Source: Nitrospira sp. CG24E (GTDB lineage: Bacteria; Nitrospirota; Nitrospiria; Nitrospirales; Nitrospiraceae). Taken from it: a stretch of 44,539 nt of DNA. The notes beneath the pieces were generated by a model. The model saw nothing but the letters and a program-made list of their open reading frames with translations. It was not told where the DNA came from and did not search any database. The stretch lies in the NCBI GenBank assembly GCA_002869895.2, contig NEWP02000027.1, positions 31,545-76,083 on the forward strand. Reading direction: 5' to 3'. Numbering within the stretch: position 1 is the stretch's first letter; every line of letters begins with the position of its first letter. Below are positions 34,332 through 42,851 of the stretch, piece after piece. Both the position numbers and the translations under genes were made by a program.

Positions 34332-35360
34332 GGGGTGCGATCGTCGTCGGGCTTGTTCAAGCAGCTCGGCACGGGGGTCTGGGTGTGGGATAGCCCTGAG
34401 TCGGTCGTACAGTGCTCGTTCCTCATCGGTCGAGGAGGGCGGCATGACGATTTGAATCGTCAGGAAGAGATCGCCGTGACCGCCGGTCGCTGCGGGAAGC
34501 CCCTTGCCTTTCAATCGAAGCTTACTGTCCGCTCTACTTCCAGGTGGAACTTTCACTCGAACCGGCTCCATCAAGGTGGGGGCCATCACATCGGCGCCCA
34601 AGGCCGCTTCCCATGGGAGAACTGGAAGGGAGACATGCAGGTCGCTGCCTTGCCGGCGAAAGATCTTGTCCGGAGCGATCGCCACCCTCATGTACAAGTC
34701 CCCGTGCTTGCCGCCGTTGGTTCCGGCCTGCCCCTTCCCGGCCACGCGAACCCTGCTTCCATTCTGTACTCCGGCGGGGATTCGCACTTCAATCGTATTG
34801 GGTTGCAGCGTCGCTCCGTGCCCCTGACAGGTTGGGCAGGTACGTCCACGAAGGGCTCCGCTGCCGTGGCAGGAGGAACAAGGCACTGGTTCCTGCAAGG
34901 TCACGCGCCTTGTCACGCCGGCCAATACCTCTGCCAGTGTCAGCTGCACTTCTGTCTCAAGGTCCTCACCCTGCATGGCAAATCCACGGCCATTGCCTGC
35001 CTGCCCACGCCCTTTGAACAGATTCTCGAAGATATCGGAGAAGCCTTCTCCGCCGAACGAAGGCTCTGGACCGCCTTGCCCACGGGCGCCGGCCTGTCTG
35101 CGCGCCTGCTCGTAGGCCTCTGCCTGCTCCCAGTTGGACCCATATTGATCGTACTTTTTTCGCTTGTCCTGATCGCTCAGGACTTCGTGCGCCGCGTTCA
35201 ACTCCTTGAACTTTTTTTCCATCTCCGTTTTCTTGGCGCCGCTGTGCATGTCGGGATGGAATTGGCGGGCCAGGCGACGATAGGCCTTCTTGATGTCGTC
35301 GGCCGAGGCAGACTTGGGGAGACCGAGTACCTGGTAGAAGTCGCGTTCTGTTGTTGCCAT
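34329..35360 (-). CDS. DnaJ/CbpA-type co-chaperone with a half zinc finger
   Basis: 343 aa. J domain at residues 4-70 with the HPD loop ([10 protein letters not shown]), then a Gly/Phe-rich linker ([18 protein letters not shown]), a short cysteine segment with only two CxxCxGxG motifs (CSSCHGSG and CPTCQGHG) instead of the usual four, and two C-terminal beta domains ending in a dimerisation-like region. It stimulates Hsp70 ATPase and hands over clients. DnaJ proper has two zinc sites; this one could hold one, intermediate between DnaJ and CbpA. Its stop codon is supplied by the repeat boundary motif at 34318-34331. No dnaK or grpE is adjacent. Confidence 0.9.
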   Translation of the reverse strand: MATTERDFYQVLGLPKSASADDIKKAYRRLARQFHPDMHSGAKKTEMEKKFKELNAAHEVLSDQDKRKKYDQYGSNWEQAEAYEQARRQAGARGQGGPEPSFGGEGFSDIFENLFKGRGQAGNGRGFAMQGEDLETEVQLTLAEVLAGVTRRVTLQEPVPCSSCHGSGALRGRTCPTCQGHGATLQPNTIEVRIPAGVQNGSRVRVAGKGQAGTNGGKHGDLYMRVAIAPDKIFRRQGSDLHVSLPVLPWEAALGADVMAPTLMEPVRVKVPPGSRADSKLRLKGKGLPAATGGHGDLFLTIQIVMPPSSTDEERALYDRLRAIPHPDPRAELLEQARRRSHP

Positions 35361-35375
35361 TATTGAAAGTAGAGT

Positions 35376-35476
35376 GTGATGCGTGATGAGGAAACGACGT
35401 AGCCTATATCAAAAGTAACCGCTCGGCGCCCACCACCGATTCATTGGGCACTGTTCACTGATCACCCATCACTGTT
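35376..35476. repeat. 7-nt-periodic inverted array upstream of the dnaJ paralogue
   Basis: GTGATGC, GTGATGA (35376-35389) on the left; on the right CACTGTT, CACTGAT, CACCCAT, CACTGTT in exact 7-nt steps (35449-35476). GTGATGCGTGAT (35376-35387) pairs with ATCACCCATCAC (35461-35472) with one mismatch. The 60-nt loop has no gene. Confidence 0.7.
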
Positions 35477-35550
35477 TGTCCAGCAGCTTACGGGGTCGGT
35501 CCGGGCTTTTCAAGTGGAGAAGGGGAGCGGTGTCATGACGAATATAGCTG

Positions 35551-36489
35551 TCAGTGAGGAGCGACGGTCTTGGCTCGGGCCATCATTTTGCAGTAGGAGC
35601 AGACTTCAGCGGTGGTCGGCTGGCCGCAGGCCGAACAGGGATGCAGCACGGCTTGGTCCTTTTCAGTCATCGTGGTGGGCGCTGCCTCCGGCTTACGTTG
35701 CTTGTCGAGGAACCCGCAATAGAATGCCTGCTTGGTGCCGGGCGATTCCGTTTCCAGCCGATTCAAGACTTCCTTATAGAGCAGGGTCCGAGCGCCCTTC
35801 GCCATGGGACATTCTTCGACGATATAGTCGATCTGATTCAACACCGCGTAGGCGGCTAATTCGCGCTCGGATAGCCGATAGAGCGGTTTGACCTTCTTGG
35901 CGAAGCCTTCGACGGAGGCAGGCAAACTGGGAGACTGCTTGTCCAAGTATTCCTCTTGCCAGCGAAGCACGTTACCCAGGAGACGAGCTGCCTCATCGTC
36001 CAGATTGTGGCCTGTCGCCATCACATCGTAATGTTGTTCGATCGCCACGCGATTGAATTGATACCGTTTGATCGTGCCGCAAGTGGAGCAGGTCGGGCGA
36101 TGAATGAGTTGGGCCAGTTCCTTGATTCCCGCTCCGGCCTCTTCTTCGACTGTATGGAGGTGCAACACGGCCCCATGCGAGGCAGCGGCCGCCTCGGCAA
36201 ATTTCGTCACCTTGGCATGAGACTGTTCAGAATAGGTTCCGATGCCGAGGTTCACATAGAGCGCGTCGGCCTTGTAGCCGAGCTTGAGCAAAATGTCCCA
36301 GAGGGCCAGACTGTCTTTCCCGCCGGATACAGCCACCAGAATGCGATCGTCCTTCCCAAACATCTTCTCCGACTTGATCGCGCGCGCAACCTGATCGTGG
36401 ACGAAGCCATTGAAGCAGGTCTTGCAGAAGGCAGCATTGTGGCGGGGAAGACCGATCACCGCTTTAGTTTTGCATTTGGTGCAGTTCAT
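35551..36489 (-). CDS. ttuA: TtuA-type tRNA 2-thiolation enzyme (PP-loop ATPase)
   Basis: 312 aa. N-terminal zinc finger CTKC...CKTC (C3, C6, C22, C25), PP-loop SGGKDS (55-60), an iron-sulfur set TCSTC and ECP (C134, C137, C227) and a C-terminal zinc finger CSAC...CSYC (C285, C288, C297, C300). This arrangement is that of TtuA/Ncs6 (TtcA superfamily), which adenylates a tRNA uridine and replaces O2 by sulfur, using a ThiS-like carrier with C-terminal GG. In thermophiles TtuA thiolates T54; in eukaryotes and archaea Ncs6 thiolates U34. The position here is unknown. A ThiS-like carrier gene lies 1.2 kb downstream-strand neighbour at 37663-37857, with a tRNA nucleotidyltransferase beyond it. Confidence 0.86.
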   Translation of the reverse strand: MNCTKCKTKAVIGLPRHNAAFCKTCFNGFVHDQVARAIKSEKMFGKDDRILVAVSGGKDSLALWDILLKLGYKADALYVNLGIGTYSEQSHAKVTKFAEAAAASHGAVLHLHTVEEEAGAGIKELAQLIHRPTCSTCGTIKRYQFNRVAIEQHYDVMATGHNLDDEAARLLGNVLRWQEEYLDKQSPSLPASVEGFAKKVKPLYRLSERELAAYAVLNQIDYIVEECPMAKGARTLLYKEVLNRLETESPGTKQAFYCGFLDKQRKPEAAPTTMTEKDQAVLHPCSACGQPTTAEVCSYCKMMARAKTVAPH

Positions 36490-36571
36490 GAGCCGATCAT
36501 ACGGGCTGAATTAGCCAGAAAGCAAACGCGACGAGGGGGTGGTACGGTAGCCGATTTTTCGCAGAGTCTTC

Positions 36572-37144
36572 TTAGGATTGCAACTCGGGGATGGTTGTGA
36601 CGAACAGATCGAAGTGGGTGCCCTCTTTAGATGGACGCTCTTCGCATTTCGATACGAACTCGATGGGAATCTCGAACAGCGATGGAGATTTTTCCAATTG
36701 ATGTGGGGATGTGAGTATGTGAAAGTTTTTTTGACGGGTCAGGTATTTTTCTATGTGATCGTCAGAGGCATAGCCGACGTAGTACACGATTCCGTCATGG
36801 TGTTTATGAATCTCCAGCGAGAAGGTGGTGCCACGCTTGGCGCTTAACGAGACGACGTTGCACATTGAGAAGCCGTAGGTTCCATTCGGTAAATCTTGAA
36901 TCTTCGTCCCGTCTTCTGCGGTAGTCAGCTGTCTCAGTCCATGGTTTTTCCGCAGCGCCTGCACCTCTCTGGGAGCCGCTTCGGCAGCCGGCATCTTTCC
37001 AATATCGCTCTGCCTGTTTTTGGCCTGACTATCCCTGCTCAAAATATCGGGGAAGATCGTCGGTGCAAATAATTTGACGACAAGGTAGGCCACTGTTGCC
37101 AGCCCAAGTAGTATAGGTATCAGGAGCAGATACCACCGTTTCAT
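36572..37144 (-). CDS. Single-pass membrane protein of unknown function
   Basis: 190 aa from ATG 37144, chosen because the open frame upstream runs towards the 125-bp repeat. An N-terminal signal anchor (WYLLLIPILLGLATVAYLVV) is followed by a soluble region with a charged linker and a beta-rich domain (NGTYGFSMCNVVSLSAKRGT, IHKHHDGIVYYVGYASDDH). The long histidine/aspartate segment is notable but matches no motif I know. It sits between ttuA and the ThiS-like gene on the same strand. Confidence 0.65.
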   Translation of the reverse strand: MKRWYLLLIPILLGLATVAYLVVKLFAPTIFPDILSRDSQAKNRQSDIGKMPAAEAAPREVQALRKNHGLRQLTTAEDGTKIQDLPNGTYGFSMCNVVSLSAKRGTTFSLEIHKHHDGIVYYVGYASDDHIEKYLTRQKNFHILTSPHQLEKSPSLFEIPIEFVSKCEERPSKEGTHFDLFVTTIPELQS

Positions 37145-37191
37145 GTCCAGTAGGATACTCCTAATCCGTCCTTCAAGTAAGAAAATAGCTA

Positions 37192-37317
37192 ACAGGCTGT
37201 TGACAAAGTCCGCCAGCATCGTTCTCGCATCGTTCAGGCCCTCAACGTACCCCGAGGGTACGCCTCGGGACCTTCTCTCACTGCGGCCTTGCTGGACGGT
37301 CTTTCTGAACAGCCTGC
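37192..37317. repeat. ~125-bp hairpin repeat, full copy 2
   Basis: 126 bp. CAGGCTGTT (37193-37201) pairs with AACAGCCTG (37308-37316). CCGCCAGC and GCTGGACGG form the second stem, and the inner hairpin is GTACCC-CGA-GGGTAC. Compared with copy 1, the terminal arm reads CAGGCTGTT instead of CAGGATGCT, and the opposite arm changes to match, so pairing is preserved. Confidence 0.92.
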
Positions 37318-37662
37318 GATGGCTTCTGAATGAGTCTGTGGGGATCCAGGCTTTGCATTTTCATCATGCGTCAGCAGTTAACGCCCTGCTGGATGTTCGT
37401 GACATAGCCTAATGCAGGGTCAGATTGTGCAGCCTGGATTCGACAAGCACTGTCGAAGGGGGACGGACCCACGGGCAGTTAACCCCTGAGTCAAACTTGC
37501 GGCGGTGCAAAGGCTGGAGACTGGGAGCCGTTCTGGCCCTGAGATTGCTGGCAATTAACTCGATAAGTCATTGCAATGAGTAAGCGTTGAAGACTTCATG
37601 TTTATCTTCAGGTTAAAGCGGTTGGAGGAAATTACACAACCGTCGCCTTGTCTGCGACTTAA
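37318..37662. other. Gap with a small dyad
   Basis: No convincing gene. TTCGACA-AGCAC-TGTCGAA at 37439-37457 is a perfect 7-bp dyad in the middle of the gap. Confidence 0.4.
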
Positions 37663-37857
37663 CTATCCCCCGGAAATCACCGGGCGAATTTCAATCTGAT
37701 CTCCGTCATAGAGCATCTCGTCTTCGGTGACGAGATCGTCGCCTTTGATGACCAGATGGGCTTCGACGACGAGATTCAACTCGCGCAGAAGATCTTTGAC
37801 CTTCTTGGGGCCTTTGACTTCGACGGTTCTAGCTGGATGGCTCAGTTGGACTTGCAT
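37663..37857 (-). CDS. ThiS/MoaD-like sulfur carrier protein, TtuB-like
   Basis: 64 aa from ATG 37857. It begins MQVQLSHPARTVEVKG, continues with KVKDLLRELNLVVEAHLVIK and DGDQIEIRPVI, and ends in SGG, the beta-grasp fold with the C-terminal Gly-Gly that is adenylated and thiocarboxylated in ThiS, MoaD and TtuB. The open frame continues upstream, but that part is translated from a G-rich repeat and is not credible; no good ribosome site precedes the ATG. It lies on the same strand as ttuA and the tRNA nucleotidyltransferase, and no thi or moa gene is near, which favours a tRNA-thiolation role. Confidence 0.78.
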   Translation of the reverse strand: MQVQLSHPARTVEVKGPKKVKDLLRELNLVVEAHLVIKGDDLVTEDEMLYDGDQIEIRPVISGG

Positions 37858-37912
37858 GGGAGGATCATAAGCTGCCGCGTAAGCAGGGGGCAAGGGGCTT
37901 CTTACAGCAAGG

Positions 37913-38019
37913 GGTAAAGGGGTAGGGGGGTAAAGGGTATGGTGTAAGGCGTGAAACGTGAGGGGTGAAGGGTCAAGGGTCAAGGGGTAGGAGGTAGGAG
38001 AGAAGGGAGGACAGGAAGA
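37913..38019. repeat. Single-arm 7-nt-periodic G-rich array with a G-quadruplex motif
   Basis: 7-mers from 37951: GTGAAAC, GTGAGGG, GTGAAGG, GTCAAGG, GTCAAGG, GGTAGGA, GGTAGGA, GAGAAGG, GAGGACA, in strict register. Upstream, in another phase, GGTAAAG, GGGTAGG, GGGGTAA, AGGGTAT, GGTGTAA (37913-37947). The G-runs at 37911-37937 (GGGG, GGGG, GGGGGG, GGG with 2-4 nt loops) form a canonical G-quadruplex motif on the plus strand. No inverted arm is seen. It lies between the tRNA nucleotidyltransferase and ThiS-like genes. Confidence 0.75.
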
Positions 38020-38036
38020 TCTTGGGCTAATGGTTG

Positions 38037-39416
38037 CTAGATGGAGGGGAGTTTGCTTTTGGCGAAGGCAATGCCACCGTCGAGCGTCGAAAAAAGTCCA
38101 TCCAACTGGGCTTCGTAACAATCATCGAGCAGCCGTCCCATATCGGGGCCTGGCTGGACTCCCAGTTCTAGCAGATGACGGCCCATGACGAGCGAGATGG
38201 GGGCCTGATTTTCCACTTCCAGTTTGCGCGCTCGTTCCAGCAGCCACTCGCCGGCGGGAAATCCGTCAAAGGGTTTTGGCGGACGGCCCGCGTGATCGGC
38301 GCGCGCCACACGCACGAGCCGGTCGATCCGTTTGACCTGTCGGGCCAGTCGTCGCACGGCGCTGTCTGACGCATTCGCATCGTGCAGCGCGCGTGGACGG
38401 AGGTGGCAGAGCACAAGAGAAATCACCTCGTTTATGAGATCCTGTTGGTTCGTCAGCCGTTCGAGGAATCGTCTCGTCGGGGCCTCTCTTTCCGGTTCGT
38501 GGCCGCGGGACGTGATGCGCCCAAAGTCGGTGGTGGTCGTCGCTGGTTTGCCCAAATCGTGACAGAGGATGCCGAGACCGACGATCAGGTCGTCGTCGTG
38601 ATGGCCGGTGCGCTCCCCGGCAAACCAGTTCAAGCAGTGAAGCGTGTGGACCCATACATCGCCTTCCGGGTGCCAGATGGGATCTTGTTCGCAGCCTTGA
38701 AGCGATGCGAGTTCCGGGTAGAAGCGGAGCCAGCCGCAGTCGCTCAAGAACTGTAATCCCAAGGAGGGCGTGGCGCCGTGGAGTAGAAGCTTCTTCCATT
38801 CTTCCCAGAGCCGTTCACTCGGTTGCTCTTCTTGCGACAAAGTTTTGCAGAGCGCCACCGTCTCCGGCGCGGGGATCAGCCCGAATCGTGCGGCCAGTTG
38901 CATGCCGCGAAGAACACGCAAGGGGTCTTCACCAAAGCGATCCGAGGCATGGCGCAGCACATGCGCATCGAGGTCCGCTCGGCCGTTGAAGGGATCGCGG
39001 AATTCCAATGTATCCGGATCCCAGGCCATGGCATTCATGGTGAAGTCGCGCCGCGCCAGCGCTTCGTCGATGTCCATATCCGGCTCGGACTGTCTCAGCA
39101 GTCCTGAGACGGATGCCTGGTCGGTGAGCATGCGGGACGGAATAGAGATATCGACGGGCAGGCCCTGCAGCTTGAACACGCCGAAGGCCTTTCCGACGAA
39201 TTGTACGGTGAAGTGTTCTTCCAGCAGTGCGTGGAGCTGGCCTGGTTGCAGCCCGGAGATTTCGAGGTCCAGATCGCAGGGCTGCCGATCGAGCACGAGA
39301 TCGCGAAGGCAGCCTCCGACCAACCATGTGCGGCCGCCGGCGCGGCGAATCAGCTGTTCAATTTGGCGCAGTGGCCCGGCGAGCGCGGGGCTTTCGATGC
39401 GAAAACGAGCCGGCAC
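38037..39416 (-). CDS. tRNA nucleotidyltransferase/poly(A) polymerase family with HD domain
   Basis: 459 aa. GTG start at 39416, directly after the galT stop (39417-39419), so translation is coupled. Class II nucleotidyltransferase head: LVGGCLRDLVL (GG and RD), catalytic carboxylates in CDLDLEISG, then RRDFTMNAMAW and DPFNGRADL, followed by the arginine-rich RHASDRFGEDPLRVLRGMQL. An HD-type domain (GILCHDLGKP) follows. It adds or repairs CCA (or A) at RNA 3' ends; since the tRNA-Glu here already encodes CCA, a repair or A-adding role is possible. Neighbours include galT upstream and the ThiS-like and ttuA genes downstream. Confidence 0.9.
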   Translation of the reverse strand: MPARFRIESPALAGPLRQIEQLIRRAGGRTWLVGGCLRDLVLDRQPCDLDLEISGLQPGQLHALLEEHFTVQFVGKAFGVFKLQGLPVDISIPSRMLTDQASVSGLLRQSEPDMDIDEALARRDFTMNAMAWDPDTLEFRDPFNGRADLDAHVLRHASDRFGEDPLRVLRGMQLAARFGLIPAPETVALCKTLSQEEQPSERLWEEWKKLLLHGATPSLGLQFLSDCGWLRFYPELASLQGCEQDPIWHPEGDVWVHTLHCLNWFAGERTGHHDDDLIVGLGILCHDLGKPATTTTDFGRITSRGHEPEREAPTRRFLERLTNQQDLINEVISLVLCHLRPRALHDANASDSAVRRLARQVKRIDRLVRVARADHAGRPPKPFDGFPAGEWLLERARKLEVENQAPISLVMGRHLLELGVQPGPDMGRLLDDCYEAQLDGLFSTLDGGIAFAKSKLPSI

Positions 39417-40421
39417 CTACAGTGCCGCTTCCCGGAGAAACTTTGCCGACTCTTCCGGCGCCACAGGATTGATGTAGAACCCCGTGCCCCATTCGAAGCC
39501 GGCCACATGGGTCAGTTTCGGAATGATTTCGATGTGCCAGTGGTAAAAATCGCCGGTCTTCTCATGGAGGGGAGAACTATGGAGGATAAAGTTGTACGAA
39601 GGTCGAGCGAGGACCTTGTCCATTCGGCGCAATGCTTCGGAGAGAATCGGGGCGAGGAACTCGAATTGTAGTTTCTGGCTCTCTTCGAAATAGCCCGCAT
39701 GGCGTTTCGGAAGGATCCACATCTCGAAGGGAAAGCGAGGAGCATAAGGGGTGACGCAGAGGAACTCGGAATTTTCCGCCACGATGCGATCGCCGTCCGC
39801 GAGATCCTGCCGGAGGATATCGCAATAGATGCAGCGCTCTTTCTGCTCGAAATGGGCCCGGCAGCCCTCGATCTCATCCAGGACGCTGGTGGGGACGATC
39901 GGGAGGGCGATGAGCTGTGAGTGGCTGTGCTCGAGTGTGGCGCCGGCTGATGCGCCGTGGTTCTTGAAAATGAGGATGTACCGGAACCGCACGTCTTTCT
40001 TCAGATCGATCATGCGATCGCGATAGGCCCAGAGGACGTCTTCGATCCGCTTTGTCGGCATATCGCCCAAGCTATCGGTATGGCTTGGAGTCTCGATGAT
40101 GACTTCATGCGCGCCGATCCCATTCATGCGATCGTAGAGGCCGAGGCCCTGGCGGTCGAGATCGCCTTCGATTTGGAGCGCGGGGAACTTGTTGGGCACG
40201 ACACGTACGGTCCAGTTCGGGCCGTTGGGCGCCACCGGCTGAGGCCGGTAGGCCATGATTTCTCTCGGCGTCAGCCGCTCTTGTCCTGGACAAAAGGGGC
40301 AGAGGGTTGCCGTCAATGGCCGAGAGGCCTGTACGGGAATGAAGTCGTGGGGTCTGGCGTTCCGTTCCGTCGAAATAATCACCCACCGACCGACAATCGG
40401 ATCACGTCGTAAATCAGGCAT
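39417..40421 (-). CDS. galT: Galactose-1-phosphate uridylyltransferase
   Basis: 334 aa from ATG 40421, with GGAGGG about 6 nt upstream on the minus strand; the frame upstream passes through a repeat and is not used. HIT-superfamily GalT: MPDLRRDPIVGRWVIIS, zinc cysteines CPFC, the active-site histidine triad as LEHSHSQLIALP, and the second half with FYHWHIEIIPKL. It exchanges UMP between UDP-glucose and galactose-1-phosphate; relatives act on other sugar phosphates (ADP-glucose), which the variant HSHSQ in place of HPHGQ may hint at. The GH57 gene upstream on the same strand suggests a storage-polysaccharide setting. Confidence 0.9.
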   Translation of the reverse strand: MPDLRRDPIVGRWVIISTERNARPHDFIPVQASRPLTATLCPFCPGQERLTPREIMAYRPQPVAPNGPNWTVRVVPNKFPALQIEGDLDRQGLGLYDRMNGIGAHEVIIETPSHTDSLGDMPTKRIEDVLWAYRDRMIDLKKDVRFRYILIFKNHGASAGATLEHSHSQLIALPIVPTSVLDEIEGCRAHFEQKERCIYCDILRQDLADGDRIVAENSEFLCVTPYAPRFPFEMWILPKRHAGYFEESQKLQFEFLAPILSEALRRMDKVLARPSYNFILHSSPLHEKTGDFYHWHIEIIPKLTHVAGFEWGTGFYINPVAPEESAKFLREAAL

Positions 40422-40430
40422 CTTTCCCTC

Positions 40431-40547
40431 CGTGAAACGTGAAACGTGAACCGTGAAGCGCAAAACGTGTGGGGTTAGATGTAAGAAGGTAGTCCTTCTC
40501 CCGGCCCTGTTTCGTTTCACGTTTCACGACTAACGCCTCACGTCCGT
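40431..40547. repeat. 7-nt-periodic inverted array between GH57 and galT genes
   Basis: Left units CGTGAAA, CGTGAAA, CGTGAAC, CGTGAAG, CGCAAAA (40431-40465). Right units CGTTTCA, CGTTTCA, CGACTAA, CGCCTCA, CGTCCGT (40513-40547). 40431-40446 and 40513-40528 are a perfect 16-bp inverted repeat. The array lies 10 nt upstream of galT, in the leader of its transcript. Confidence 0.88.
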
Positions 40548-40549
40548 TA

Positions 40550-42751
40550 TCACACTCGCCATAGACTCGCTTCAAATTCCGGACCTGGAACGCTGAAGGT
40601 CGCAGGCTTGTGTTGCGGGTAGCGTGTGACTTCCAAACCATGTTCAATCACGAGAATGACTATGCGGAATTCTTGTCCTTCTGTGAGTTGTAAGTCCTTG
40701 AATGGCACCGCCAGTTCGACGATCTTCCTATGATAGATCGATTGATACGCGCCGATCTCTTGCCAGGATCGGCTGTCGAGTTTTTGCGCGAGTCGAAATT
40801 GGGCTGGCCCTGACGGCGCAAGAGAAAACGACAGGCGATAGAGCTGATTGGGTGTCTGCACCTGCAACTCGACCGTCAGCTCCGCTTGCCGCGCGTGCGA
40901 TTGCTCGTCCGGATCGAGCCGAAGGTAGAATTGCTCAAGACTCCAACCGAACCGGATATCGGTCAGCACCCCCGCGGCTTTCCACATCGCGCCAAGCGGC
41001 GGCTGAGTCGTGATTCTGCCTGCGCCGCGCCATTCGAAAAAGTCGGTCGCGAGTCCATCGATCGAGGGATTCAGCAAGGAGAGAGGCGCAGTGATGAGAT
41101 CTGCATCCGGCATGTTACGGGGACGACAGATCGGCTGATTCAACAGTTCCGGCGGGGTCAGTCCTGCGATCGTCCAGACGTTCCGAAGATGCGTGCGAAA
41201 GAGGCGATCGAACTCCTCTTTATAGTCGGTATCGAAGTCATCTCCATACCACCAGAACCAATCGCTGCCCTCGTCGGCATAGAGTTCATCCCAGGCTGCT
41301 TTCGCGCGATCCGCGGGGAGTGTGGCCGCGGTCTCTGCAAGAAGGGATCGGGCATGATTCACCAAATCCCATCCCTGATTGTCTTCCTGATGGCCGATCC
41401 AGATCTTATAGTCCTGATTGATCCAGGAGCCGGAATGGAGGTGGCTGATTCGATGCGCGGCAGGCGCGGCTGCGAGCGCTTCTGATATCGTCGCTGTAGT
41501 GGTGCTGGTTCCGTCAGTATCGAGCGCGCCGGTTGAGCAGGCTTTGTAGAGGAGTGAGAGAAACTCTTCGCCCCCCTCGTGGTAATGTTCCCATGGATTC
41601 TCACCATCGAGGACAATGGCGATCGTGACCTGTTCCTGTGGCGCATCGTAAATGATATGGCGCAGCCGACGGAGGACATCCTCGGCGGCTCGATCAGGAG
41701 TGGTCTTATGGTAGACGAACCCAAAGGCGTCGGAAATCTCCCGATCGCGAAACAGGATTGTGACGTCTTGGCCCTCCGGTCCGATCTGGTAAGGCTGATA
41801 CAGATCCCGGTGGCGCTGCCACGGTTGCTGGGCCGCCTCGAGTGAGCGAGCGAGGATGCCCTCGTCGGTCGCCAGCCAGCGCAGTCCAACCTTCGGCAAC
41901 ATGGGAATCAGTTCCGGACAGACGGAGCCCTCCGATGGCCAGAGGCCTGCTGGCGCCCGGCCAAATGTGGCGGTGTGAAACTCAACGGCCCGTTGTAGCT
42001 GGGTCTCTGCATCCTCCGGCGCACGGAATCGCGAGGGGAGCGGGAGATCCGGTCTGGCGCGCCGAGTGAAGTCTGTATCGATGACGAGCGGCAGGATCGG
42101 GTGAAAGAAGGGGGTTGTCGTCAGCTCGATTTGTTCCCGTTCCATGAGCCGTCGATAGAGCGGAACGATGTCCCGTACGGCAGAGAGTTGGAGGGCCAGC
42201 ACCTCCTGTTTATCTTCTTCCGTGAAGCCCCGGTTTTTTGCTCGTAGCGCAGCCAGGCGCGGATAGCGATTGACGGTGCCATATCCGAACCAGGCGAGGT
42301 TGTGCCAGGTCTGCAAATCCAGGAGATCTTGTGTGGAAAATTGCCGTGCAACCCGTTCCAAGTCGCGGCCCACGACGTCGGCCCCGCGTTTCACGAGCAA
42401 TTCATGATAGCGTGGGTAGGGGCGTACCATCGTAGCCCAATTGGCGGAGAAAAAGTGCCGGACAAGAAAGGCCTTCTCTTCCGGGCTCAAGTCCGCTGCG
42501 GGACGTTGCGCATACTCCAGGAAGAGGTCGCGCACCGTTCCTGATCCAATTTCTTGCAGCTGTCGCAAGAGTGAGGGCGTAAAGTTAAACGTGGCTTTGA
42601 CAGAGGGAAACTTCTCCAGCCCATAGGCCATATCATAGTAGGCCTTGGTGGCATGGAGACGCACCCAGGGCATACTGGCAGACCCCGCCACCGGGTCTGT
42701 GTAATAGGGCTGGTGCATGTGCCAGAGAAAACAGATGCGGGCAGTTTTCAT
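40550..42751 (-). CDS. GH57 family glycoside hydrolase
   Basis: 733 aa. GH57 signature HMHQPYY at 11-17 (conserved region 1), TTTPFFHPILP, then GLWPSEGSVCPEL with the nucleophile glutamate (E274), and LDGENPWEHY with the acid/base aspartate (D382). The C-terminal 280 residues form the helical and beta-sandwich extension of the long amylase-type members. GH57 enzymes act on alpha-glucans (amylase, branching, 4-alpha-glucanotransferase); the exact reaction cannot be told here. No signal peptide, so cytoplasmic. Followed on the same strand by galT, which suggests glycogen or maltodextrin metabolism. No strong ribosome site before ATG 42751. Confidence 0.92.
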   Translation of the reverse strand: MKTARICFLWHMHQPYYTDPVAGSASMPWVRLHATKAYYDMAYGLEKFPSVKATFNFTPSLLRQLQEIGSGTVRDLFLEYAQRPAADLSPEEKAFLVRHFFSANWATMVRPYPRYHELLVKRGADVVGRDLERVARQFSTQDLLDLQTWHNLAWFGYGTVNRYPRLAALRAKNRGFTEEDKQEVLALQLSAVRDIVPLYRRLMEREQIELTTTPFFHPILPLVIDTDFTRRARPDLPLPSRFRAPEDAETQLQRAVEFHTATFGRAPAGLWPSEGSVCPELIPMLPKVGLRWLATDEGILARSLEAAQQPWQRHRDLYQPYQIGPEGQDVTILFRDREISDAFGFVYHKTTPDRAAEDVLRRLRHIIYDAPQEQVTIAIVLDGENPWEHYHEGGEEFLSLLYKACSTGALDTDGTSTTTATISEALAAAPAAHRISHLHSGSWINQDYKIWIGHQEDNQGWDLVNHARSLLAETAATLPADRAKAAWDELYADEGSDWFWWYGDDFDTDYKEEFDRLFRTHLRNVWTIAGLTPPELLNQPICRPRNMPDADLITAPLSLLNPSIDGLATDFFEWRGAGRITTQPPLGAMWKAAGVLTDIRFGWSLEQFYLRLDPDEQSHARQAELTVELQVQTPNQLYRLSFSLAPSGPAQFRLAQKLDSRSWQEIGAYQSIYHRKIVELAVPFKDLQLTEGQEFRIVILVIEHGLEVTRYPQHKPATFSVPGPEFEASLWRV

Positions 42752-42851
42752 GGTCGAATGTTCGTTGAATGTTATTGAGGACTTTCAGTGAGTATGTCAT
42801 AGGGGTAAAGGGCCTGCAATAAAAAGGGTTCGCGATAAACAGGAAGAGATT

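Noticed and set aside
37663-38121. Longer version of the sulfur-carrier gene (152 aa)
   Set aside because: The extra N-terminal part is translated from the G-rich array and is Pro/Leu low-complexity; the ThiS fold begins at ATG 37857.
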